A DNA stretch of 6,097 nt, taken from positions 1-6,097 of the forward strand of contig CAMJYF010000125.1 in NCBI GenBank assembly GCA_946409885.1, given 5' to 3'. Position 1 is the stretch's first letter. Each line of letters begins with the position of its first letter. The notes under the pieces were generated by a model. It had not been told where the DNA came from. It searched no databases and saw only the letters and a list, made by a program, of their open reading frames with translations. Below are positions 1 to 5,586 of this stretch, in pieces. The DNA is from an uncultured Clostridia bacterium. Lineage in GTDB: Bacteria; Bacillota; Clostridia; Oscillospirales; Acutalibacteraceae. Made by a program: the position numbers and the translations under genes.

Positions 1-1212
1 CTTGGCGAAGGCCTTGATGACCCGCTGGCCGTTGATGTTGTCGCTGACCATGGAGGACAGGCGGGAGCGGAACAGGAAGTTGCCGTGGTGCATGCCCCGG
101 AACAGCTTGTCGCCGAAATACAGCGTGACGCCGATCACCGGCACGGCGGCGGTGACGATCAGCGTCAGCCGCCAGTTCATAAGGAACATGAAGACCAGCA
201 CGCCGATGACGGTGGCGGATTCGATGATGATGCCGGGGATGCCCTCGATAAAGAACCAGTAGATCTGATTGGCGTCCTGAATGATGCGTTCCATCAGGGA
301 ACCGGTCTGTTTGGAGGAATAAAAGCTGACGGACAGCCGCTGCATGGCAGCAAAAATTTTCACCTTGATATCGTAGGTCACTTTGGGCATAACCGTGGCG
401 GTGATATACTGCTGCACCACGGTGAGCAGGGTGTTCAGCAGGCGAATGCCGAAAATGGAGGCCACCAGCACTGCCAGGGCCTTGAGCAGCTCTTCGGCGG
501 TTTTGCCATCCGGATTGGCCAGCACGTTATCAAACAGTGAGCGCGTGCTGATCTGGGGCACAAGGACCGTGACGGCGGCGCTGAGCAGCATAAAAAACAG
601 GATCACCGCGATCTGGGGGACGTAGCCGCCGAAGAAGCGGAACAGCCGTGCGGCGGTGGCGGAATTTTTGCTGCACTTGGGGCAGACCTCCATGCCGGGG
701 GGACAGGGACCGCCGCACTTGCGGCAGTGGGCCTCCTGACGGCCGTCGTCCCTGGGCGGCCGGATCTCGCCGGTCACCCGATAGCCGTTGAACACCCTGG
801 CAAAGGTATCGAACGCCGCCAGCTTGCCGACGGTGAACCGCGCCAGGCTGACCGTTTCGCCGTTTTCCTCCGCGGTAAGGCGGCCGGTGGAGACGTAACG
901 CTCCGTGGTCAGCGAAGCAAGGTCCTCCAGCGGGATGGCGGAAAGGCTTTCCACCGTGTAAGCGGTTTCCAGTTTTTTGCCGCGTTTTTTCGCACGGCCA
1001 ACAGCGGCGGAACCGTAGGCGATATAAAGCCCTTTGGCGTCAAAACACAGCCACGCGTTCTGAAACGCGCCGTCGTTGTTCATATCCCCCTCGCAGCAGT
1101 ACAGCAGACCGGAGGTGTCCAGCCCCGCGCGACGCAGCTCGGCCAGCAGCGCGGGGGGAAACGTGCCTTTTTTCTCTTTTTCCGGAACGTCCGGAAATAC
1201 GTGATGTTTCAT
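1..1212 (-). CDS. ABC exporter (type IV/ABCB-like) with N-terminal PH-like domain and zinc ribbon, 3' end cut by window
   Basis: The frame is open for 404 codons from the ATG at 1212 to base 1. Residues about 25-155 form a mixed alpha/beta domain (CEGDMNNDGAFQNAWLCFD near 53-71, basic stretch at 73-80). It recalls the uncharacterised, possibly PH-like front domain of some clostridial exporters. A zinc ribbon follows: C163-x2-C166 and C177-x2-C180. Membrane segments lie near 198-220, 243-265, 325-345 and 348-366. LSVSFYSSKQTGSLMERI (293-309 region) and NGQRVIKAF (394-402) are typical of the ABC_membrane domain (PF00664). Walker A, signature and Walker B motifs should follow beyond the edge, for an expected total near 750 residues. 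Such proteins form dimers in the membrane and export lipids, drugs or peptides using ATP; the cargo here is unknown. No clear Shine-Dalgarno precedes the ATG. It was kept because coding-like sequence begins there and the in-frame upstream extension is not protein-like. The exporter call is firm; the PH-like label is tentative. Confidence 0.88.
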   Translation of the reverse strand, partial: MKHHVFPDVPEKEKKGTFPPALLAELRRAGLDTSGLLYCCEGDMNNDGAFQNAWLCFDAKGLYIAYGSAAVGRAKKRGKKLETAYTVESLSAIPLEDLASLTTERYVSTGRLTAEENGETVSLARFTVGKLAAFDTFARVFNGYRVTGEIRPPRDDGRQEAHCRKCGGPCPPGMEVCPKCSKNSATAARLFRFFGGYVPQIAVILFFMLLSAAVTVLVPQISTRSLFDNVLANPDGKTAEELLKALAVLVASIFGIRLLNTLLTVVQQYITATVMPKVTYDIKVKIFAAMQRLSVSFYSSKQTGSLMERIIQDANQIYWFFIEGIPGIIIESATVIGVLVFMFLMNWRLTLIVTAAVPVIGVTLYFGDKLFRGMHHGNFLFRSRLSSMVSDNINGQRVIKAFAK

Positions 1213-1236
1213 AGCTTTAACTAAGCAGAATAAAGT

Positions 1237-1331
1237 GGCGTTTACGTGGATCCTGCAGCACGGAGTCTTAGCTCCGTTAACTGACAAGACCCTGTTCAGC
1301 GGGCCGCGGCGTTTACGCTGACCCACTGCAG
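1237..1331. repeat. Imperfect direct repeat flanking the glycosidase stop codon
   Basis: GGCGTTTACG followed by CTGCAG occurs twice: at 1237-1258 (6 bases between the blocks) and at 1308-1331 (8 bases between them). The right copy is the last coding part of the glycosidase (residues LQW..VNA); the left copy lies beyond its stop codon in the gap before the exporter. Sixteen matching bases in the same order within about 100 bp is more than expected by chance, so a partial tail duplication is likely, though coincidence is possible. The left copy also creates adjacent BamHI and PstI sites (1248-1258). Confidence 0.4.
1260..1277 (-). other. Small hairpin in the glycosidase-exporter gap
   Basis: The sequence ACGGAG-TCTTAG-CTCCGT is a perfect 6-bp inverted repeat with a 6-base loop. 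It lies 18 bases after the glycosidase stop and 47 bases before the exporter ATG. No T tract follows on the minus strand, so it does not look like an intrinsic terminator. It could be an mRNA processing or stability element, or chance. No convincing promoter was found in the rest of this 83-base gap. Confidence 0.3.
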
Positions 1332-3833
1332 GCTGGGCGCTTCCGTTTCCTGTCCGTTGAAACGGATAGAGCCGTCGTTCCACAGGCGGAAGACGTTCTC
1401 CCCTTCCCGCAGGGTGACGGTGAAAGTGACGGTGGCAAAGTTTTCGTCGCTGTAAGTGTTGCGGCACATGACCTGCCGCGTTTCGCCATTGACGGTCACC
1501 GTGAAATATTCCTCGATCAGATCCACGTTGTATGCGTGATAGCCGCCCTCCGCGTTGTTGGCGTAACGCAGGGTGACGCGGTAATCCCCGGCGGTTTTTG
1601 CAGTATACGTAAACGAGGCGGCGCCGCCCCGGGAGCCGATCCCCGTCAGCACGCCGTTCTCGGTCACGGCGGGGGCTGTGAGCGTCATTGCGGAAGGCAA
1701 TATGGTATCTTCGGGGGCCTCGCAGGCAGCCGTGATCCGGCAGGCAACGCCCTCCCCCGCCAGGGTCAGCAGGTTCAGGCCGCGGCGCAGATAGACGGAC
1801 CGGCTCCCCCGCACCGCCCCGACGGACGCGCCGTCCACGGTAAGGGATTCGGTTTCACAGTTGACCTTGTAATAACCGTCCTCCGGGGCCACGGTCAGCA
1901 GGGCGGTCACGTCGGAGGTCATTCTTTCCGGGTATGGCAGCAAGGCCAGCACAGCCAGGGGCGCTTTGTTCTGCTTCCGGCTGAGGCGTTCCGACTTCTG
2001 ACTTCCGACTTCCGACTTCCGACAGACAAGGATACTGTCCAGCACGAAGGTGCCGTCGAAATGCCCGAAGCGTAGGGTGTTTTTGCCCTTTTTCAGCGTT
2101 ACGGTCCGCGTCAGGCAGTCGGTATATTCGCTTTTGATGGTGTTGGGCAGGGTGAGGGCGGCGGGTTCGCCGCCGTTGACGGACAACAGCGCTTTACCGC
2201 TGACGCGGCCGGAGGGACCGGACCCGTCGTTGTGTTTGCCGTAAATGATCTGCAGGGTGTAGTCGCCGGCGCAGGGAGCGTTCACGGTCAGTTCCACACC
2301 GTCGCCCGGGCGTTCCATGCCGCCCACCATACCGGCGGTCTCCCCGGTGGTGGCGTAGGCGCTGTCGTAGGTATAGGCCATACCCAGCAGCGTCCCCTGT
2401 TCCGCCTCATAGCGGACGGGACGCTCGTCCACCGGTTCATGGGTCTCCGACGCGGGGGTGAGGGTCACATGATATACGCTGCCCTCCGTCATATCCGTCA
2501 GCGGGATCTTCACCCTGCCGCCGATCACGCGGACGTTTTCATCCCGCAGCGTCAGGGGCTTTGTCACCGCGCCGGAAAGCCCTTTATATTGGACTTCCTC
2601 CACCGTCACCCGGACGGTATTTCCCAGCGCCGTATCGCACAGATGCTCCACCACCAGCTGGCCGGTATGACCGCAGTTGCCGCAGACAGCCTCCAACCGG
2701 TCGCCCGCCTCGTTCAGCGCGGCCAGGCAGGCAAAATCCTTATACTTCATCTCCCGGCCCGCCTTCACGGCCTTTTCAAAATCGCCGTGGAACAGGTCGT
2801 GCTTTTTCTGCCCCAGCCGGTCGCCCTCCATGGCGGCGTACCAGCGGTACAGCCACCAGCAGGCGTTGGGCATGTTGCCATCGGCGGCGTTGTCGTTCAG
2901 GTTGTTGGCCAGCCGCCAGTAGGCAATATCGCCCCACACGCCGCTGCGCTCGATGGCACAGACGTAGGGCAGCATCTTCGCCGGGTTGCCGCACTCCTCC
3001 ATGGTACCGTATTCGGTGACGATCACGGGGAGCGGATCAAGGCCCAGCTCCGCCTCCATGGCGCGGTACCCGGCAGCATGGTCTTCCCACAGATAGGAGG
3101 AGAGTTCCCCCAACTCGTGATAGATCATGACGTCCGGCAGGCAGCCGTTGTCGCGGCAGAAGGTGAGAAATTCCCGCTCCTTCTGCGGGTTGTATTCATA
3201 GTAACCCGGCCCGCCGATCTTCAGTCCCGGGGCGCGGGAGCGCACCAGCGCGTAAGTCTGCCGCCAGGCGTCAAAAAAGGCGTCGCGGCCCGCTTCGTTG
3301 AAATCGCCCCACACGTTGCCGCTGCCGTCGGACCTTGTTTCACCGAACCACACGCCGTTGTCGCACTCGTTGTACAGGCAGCAGACCACCCGGTCCGCGT
3401 AGGGCGCGGCGGACAGCTTCTCCAGCGACGCTTCCACCAGCGGGAAGTATTCGTCCGTCAGAAAAGCCTGCCAGTCGTAGGTCCCGGCCTTACGGGCCTC
3501 GTTGATGTCGTCGTTGGCATAGTACCAGGTGGAAAAGTTATCCTGCAGATACACCACCAGATAGTCCGCGCTATCCAGCGCGGGGGCCATGTGGTCGATA
3601 TCGCCGGTGGGGTGCTGCAAGCCATCCGTCACCTTTTGCGAGACGGAGGAGACGGAAAGGCTTTCCACCATCAGGTCGTCGGGAACACCTGCCTCCGCCA
3701 GCCCGTACAGATAGCCGGAGGCGCGGGAAGTGACCGGCGCCACCCGGTCGGCGGCGTCGATGACCACGGTGGGCACAAACCCGAACCGCAGCGAGGAGAG
3801 AAAAAAGGAAAGGATCAGGAACAGCTTCAGCAT
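1296..3833 (-). CDS. Secreted clan GH-A glycoside hydrolase (GH39-like) with two CBM35-like regions
   Basis: 845 residues; the start is fixed by AGGAGGT six bases before the ATG. Residues 1-20 (MLKLFLILSFFLSSL...) are a signal-like hydrophobic stretch, so the enzyme probably works outside the cell. Residues about 23-370 resemble a TIM-barrel glycosidase. YNECDNGVWFG has the asparagine-glutamate pair of clan GH-A (N155-E156, likely acid/base). KIGGPG (205-210), DVMIYHE (234-240) and VIVTEYG (270-276, E274 likely nucleophile) follow in the order seen in GH39. Residues 371-470 form a beta-rich linking domain. Residues 473-604 are CBM35-like: YEAE at 475-478, VGG at 503-505, AGDYTL at 522-527, LDSI at 598-601. 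A second beta region (about 637-705) and a CBM35-like module (about 725-842, with YANN, HAYNVD, GENVFRLWNDG) end the protein. Retaining hydrolysis is expected of the clan; the substrate (xyloside, arabinoside or other) is not readable. A 7-bp tandem repeat encodes the linker at 604-615. The glycosidase call is solid; the exact GH family is uncertain. Confidence 0.85.
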   Translation of the reverse strand: MLKLFLILSFFLSSLRFGFVPTVVIDAADRVAPVTSRASGYLYGLAEAGVPDDLMVESLSVSSVSQKVTDGLQHPTGDIDHMAPALDSADYLVVYLQDNFSTWYYANDDINEARKAGTYDWQAFLTDEYFPLVEASLEKLSAAPYADRVVCCLYNECDNGVWFGETRSDGSGNVWGDFNEAGRDAFFDAWRQTYALVRSRAPGLKIGGPGYYEYNPQKEREFLTFCRDNGCLPDVMIYHELGELSSYLWEDHAAGYRAMEAELGLDPLPVIVTEYGTMEECGNPAKMLPYVCAIERSGVWGDIAYWRLANNLNDNAADGNMPNACWWLYRWYAAMEGDRLGQKKHDLFHGDFEKAVKAGREMKYKDFACLAALNEAGDRLEAVCGNCGHTGQLVVEHLCDTALGNTVRVTVEEVQYKGLSGAVTKPLTLRDENVRVIGGRVKIPLTDMTEGSVYHVTLTPASETHEPVDERPVRYEAEQGTLLGMAYTYDSAYATTGETAGMVGGMERPGDGVELTVNAPCAGDYTLQIIYGKHNDGSGPSGRVSGKALLSVNGGEPAALTLPNTIKSEYTDCLTRTVTLKKGKNTLRFGHFDGTFVLDSILVCRKSEVGSQKSERLSRKQNKAPLAVLALLPYPERMTSDVTALLTVAPEDGYYKVNCETESLTVDGASVGAVRGSRSVYLRRGLNLLTLAGEGVACRITAACEAPEDTILPSAMTLTAPAVTENGVLTGIGSRGGAASFTYTAKTAGDYRVTLRYANNAEGGYHAYNVDLIEEYFTVTVNGETRQVMCRNTYSDENFATVTFTVTLREGENVFRLWNDGSIRFNGQETEAPSLQWVSVNAAAR
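1989..2023. repeat. Heptanucleotide tandem repeat (5 x 7 bp) inside the glycosidase gene
   Basis: The unit TTCCGAC is repeated five times over 35 bases with a single substitution (T for C at 1999). On the coding strand it reads as GTCGGAA units and gives the hydrophilic linker CRKSEVGSQKSE (residues 604-615), just after the first CBM35-like domain. Because 7 is not a multiple of 3, loss or gain of one unit shifts the frame. The two alternative frames reach stops at 1921-1919 and 1857-1855. The array resembles the short tandemly repeated sequences that spread in some bacterial genomes; whether it varies here is not known. Confidence 0.9.
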
Positions 3834-3839
3834 GGCGGG

Positions 3840-3846
3840 ACCTCCT
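3840..3846 (-). promoter_or_regulatory. Ribosome binding site of the glycosidase gene
   Basis: AGGAGGT on the minus strand, six bases before the ATG at 3833. This near-perfect anti-SD match fixes the start codon and suggests strong translation. Confidence 0.85.
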
Positions 3847-3860
3847 GTAAAAATGATTTT

Positions 3861-3879
3861 GCCGCGCCAACGACGCGGC
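3861..3879 (-). terminator. GC-rich hairpin between hydrolase and glycosidase genes (weak terminator or attenuator)
   Basis: On the minus strand GCCGCGTC-GTT-GGCGCGGC forms an 8-bp stem (one T-G pair) with a 3-base loop. AAAATCATTTTT follows it, then directly the glycosidase Shine-Dalgarno. It starts 11 bases after the hydrolase stop. The stem is strong, but the T run is displaced by about six bases, so full termination is doubtful. Partial termination or protection of the upstream mRNA end would let the two genes be expressed at different levels. No separate promoter for the glycosidase is visible in the 57-base gap. Confidence 0.4.
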
Positions 3880-3890
3880 CCTCTGTCATC

Positions 3891-4814
3891 TCACCCGTTC
3901 TCCGCCAGAAACGCCAGCGTTACTTCCGCGGCTTCGGCGGCCATGTTTTCCGTAAACATATGCCCGCCGCCCTTTACGACGTAATCCACGCTGCCCTCCG
4001 GCAGGGCGGCGCGAAGGTTGGCGCGGGCCGCGTCGGTGATCACCCGGTCCTTATCGCCGTTCATGAACAGGATGGGGTTCAGGCGGGAAACCGCCTCATA
4101 ATCGGTATCGGTCAACAGGGAGAAGTTATAGATCGCCCCGGTGCCTGTCCCTTTGACGCGGAAGGGGGCGATGATCGCCTCCACATCATAATGCATGGCG
4201 TAATCCATATCCTGCAGCGCGGCCATCAGCAGCAGTCGCACGATAAGGGGGTTGCGGCCCATCAGCTCCATGAACGGCCCCATCACGGAGGCCAGAAAAT
4301 CGTTGGAGGTGATCCCGGCGGTCTGCGAGGGTACGCCGTCGTTGCCGGCGGTGCCGTATAGCAGCAGGTTTTTCACGCTTTCGGGATATTGCTGCGCCAC
4401 GGCCAGCGCCACGTATCCGCCCATGGAGTGCCCCGCCAGGTACCAGGGGTCGGCAGATAGGGAAACCATCAGCGCGTGGATCAGCTCCTCGCGGGGGAGC
4501 TTGTCCGTTTCTTTGGTCTCACGGGAGGAAAAGCCGAAATCCGGCAGATCCACCAGTACGCAGGTGTAGCCGTTTTCCACCAGCCGGGCGGAAAGATTCT
4601 CCCACTCATAAGTGGACTGGGCAAAGCCGTGCAGCATCATGATCTGCCCCTTGGGGGCGGCGGCAGCCTTTACCCGGTAGTGCAGCGTGTATTCGCCGTA
4701 GTCAAAAAAGGCGCTGTCGGCGTAGGGCAGCTCCTGCGGCGCGGCAGCCCAAACCGGTGCGCACAGGCTGAGCAGCATCACGGCGCAAAGCAAAAAACTG
4801 AGAAAACGTTTCAT
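3891..4814 (-). CDS. Secreted alpha/beta hydrolase (esterase/lipase-like)
   Basis: 307 residues. An ATG 20 codons upstream (4874) is in frame, but 4814 is preferred: it has GGAGGG seven bases ahead and begins a classic signal peptide (MKRFLSFLLCAVMLLSLCAPVWA, likely cut after A23). The upstream ATG lies within the promoter -35 element. The alpha/beta hydrolase fold (PF00561/PF12697 type) shows LHGF at 61-64 (oxyanion region), DLPDFGFS at 89-96, and the nucleophile elbow GHSMGG at 128-133 with S130. The probable acid is D256 in NGDKDRV (252-258), and the catalytic H285 lies in GGGHMF. The triad is complete and the length normal. The cap region (about 155-235) is helical and gives no substrate hint. 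It probably cleaves an ester or similar bond outside the cell. Its position ahead of the secreted glycosidase suggests removal of acyl groups from a glycan, but haloperoxidase-like, lipase or other activities of this broad fold cannot be excluded. Confidence 0.9.
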   Translation of the reverse strand: MKRFLSFLLCAVMLLSLCAPVWAAAPQELPYADSAFFDYGEYTLHYRVKAAAAPKGQIMMLHGFAQSTYEWENLSARLVENGYTCVLVDLPDFGFSSRETKETDKLPREELIHALMVSLSADPWYLAGHSMGGYVALAVAQQYPESVKNLLLYGTAGNDGVPSQTAGITSNDFLASVMGPFMELMGRNPLIVRLLLMAALQDMDYAMHYDVEAIIAPFRVKGTGTGAIYNFSLLTDTDYEAVSRLNPILFMNGDKDRVITDAARANLRAALPEGSVDYVVKGGGHMFTENMAAEAAEVTLAFLAENG

Positions 4815-4821
4815 TCCGGAT

Positions 4822-4827
4822 CCCTCC
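4822..4827 (-). promoter_or_regulatory. Ribosome binding site of the alpha/beta hydrolase
   Basis: GGAGGG on the minus strand, seven bases before the ATG at 4814. It decides between that start and the in-frame ATG at 4874, which has no comparable site. Confidence 0.75.
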
Positions 4828-4845
4828 AAAAAAATAGTCAAATAT

Positions 4846-4874
4846 AATATAACAGTTTTATATAAAAAAAGCAA
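4846..4874 (-). promoter_or_regulatory. Candidate sigma-A-type promoter of the hydrolase-glycosidase unit
   Basis: On the minus strand TTGCTT (4874-4869, -35) and TATATT (4851-4846, -10) are separated by 17 bases. They lie in a strikingly AT-rich stretch between two GC-rich genes, with the -10 element 31 bases ahead of the hydrolase start. Transcription would start near 4839, giving a leader of about 25 bases. No operator-like palindrome stands out. The AT-richness allows other registers for the -10. Confidence 0.55.
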
Positions 4875-4901
4875 TAACTACTTTTTCGCTCAAATCAGAA
4901 T

Positions 4902-4916
4902 CCCTGCACCGCAAGG
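4902..4916 (-). terminator. Weak stem-loop after the ABC-2 permease gene
   Basis: On the minus strand CCTTGC-GGT-GCAGGG forms a 6-bp stem with one T-G pair, 16 bases after the permease stop. Only a poor T-rich stretch (ATTCTGATTTG) follows. A second AT-only pairing (AAAAAG with CTTTTT, 4886-4866) precedes a T7 run, but it overlaps the candidate -35 region. Either could end the ABC operon partially; neither is a textbook terminator. Confidence 0.25.
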
Positions 4917-4932
4917 TATCTTTTCGGGATAG

Positions 4933-5586
4933 CTACAAATCGAGTTTCTGGAAACGGCGGACGGCGGCGGCGCAGGCAAGCCAGGTGGCCGCGGCGTAAC
5001 AGAGGGCCGCGACGGCCAGAAGTGCCAGCTGCAGCCCCAGCCGCTCCCCTGCCGGGTTGTGGAGGAAGGCGAGCCCCGGCAGATGGGGCAGGGTTTCCGC
5101 CAGCGCGATGAGCAGCAGCGCGGCGACGCCGAAGGCCAGAAAGGGCAAGCCGATTTTGTAGGCCGTTTTGAAAAATCCCCCCACGAACAGCACGTTGAAC
5201 GCGGCGTAAAGCAGCAGCACGAAAGCCAGAAAGACCGGCGTGGCGTTCATCAGGGCGTTGTTCACGTATGGCGCAGCGTGGGAAAGGACCGTCATTCGCA
5301 GGGCCGTCAGGACGGCGCAGAGGAAAAAGCCCGCCAGCTGAATCAGGCAGGTAAAGGCATACTTCGCACGGACGATATCGCCCCTGCCCACAGGCAGCAG
5401 GGCGGAATATACCACGTCGTTGGCTTCCCGGCCGTTCTGGAAGGAGTGGAACACGCCGAAGCAGATGAAGAACGCCCCCATCAGAATGGGGTACCCCGGC
5501 AGCAGCGTCATCAGGGCGCCCGCCAGAAAAATATAGGATAATGGCGATGCCGCCAGACGGCACTCTTTAATCAGCAAGCTTTTCAT
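4933..5586 (-). CDS. ABC-2 type transporter permease subunit
   Basis: 217 residues with about six hydrophobic membrane segments (near 15-30, 32-48, 77-98, 114-136, 146-166, 184-208). The stretch DVVYSALLPVGRGDIVRAKY (57-76) is the cytoplasmic loop typical of small ABC-2 permeases, where a Leu-Pro-(hydrophobic) turn is followed by a basic 'DIV.AKY' motif before the next helix; this loop is expected to contact the ATPase. AAGGAG seven bases before the ATG (5594-5599) supports the start, which lies inside the end of the ATPase gene (20-base overlap), so the two are translationally coupled. The protein probably moves a lipid, peptide or antimicrobial compound across the membrane with that ATPase. 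Relatives are the YtrC/PmtB-like and bacitracin-type pairs, but no feature reveals the substrate. It ends in RRFQKLDL with no extra domain. Confidence 0.88.
   Translation of the reverse strand: MKSLLIKECRLAASPLSYIFLAGALMTLLPGYPILMGAFFICFGVFHSFQNGREANDVVYSALLPVGRGDIVRAKYAFTCLIQLAGFFLCAVLTALRMTVLSHAAPYVNNALMNATPVFLAFVLLLYAAFNVLFVGGFFKTAYKIGLPFLAFGVAALLLIALAETLPHLPGLAFLHNPAGERLGLQLALLAVAALCYAAATWLACAAAVRRFQKLDL

Noticed and set aside
727..1224. Plus-strand open frames opposite the exporter (85-540, 727-1224)
   Set aside because: The minus-strand exporter frame has clear ABC membrane motifs and a zinc ribbon; the plus-strand products show no motif or ribosome site.
1248..1258. Adjacent BamHI and PstI sites suggesting cloning-vector sequence
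   Set aside because: No other polylinker or vector sequence surrounds them, and the PstI part is shared with the natural repeat in the glycosidase tail.
1989..2023. CRISPR-like or insertion-sequence origin of the short repeats
   Set aside because: Units are 7 bp and contiguous with no spacers, with no terminal inverted repeats or transposase nearby.
2232..4361. A 709-codon open frame on the plus strand
   Set aside because: It lies opposite the glycosidase and hydrolase, whose frames carry signal peptides, catalytic motifs and ribosome sites. Its translation is rich in H, Q, G and R with no domain pattern. It is a shadow of GC-rich coding sequence.
4740..4814. Lipoprotein signal on the hydrolase (LLSLC at residues 14-18)
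   Set aside because: The residue before the cysteine is leucine rather than G/A/S, and a good signal peptidase I site (VWA, 21-23) follows.
4815..4874. A 20-residue N-terminal extension of the alpha/beta hydrolase (ATG at 4874)
   Set aside because: No ribosome site precedes it, it overlaps the promoter-like -35/-10 elements, and it would bury the signal peptide starting at 4814.
4895..5563. A 222-codon open frame on the minus strand overlapping the permease
   Set aside because: The translation is arginine/glycine-rich with no membrane segments or motif, while the other frame gives a clean six-helix ABC-2 permease with a Shine-Dalgarno and coupling to the ATPase.
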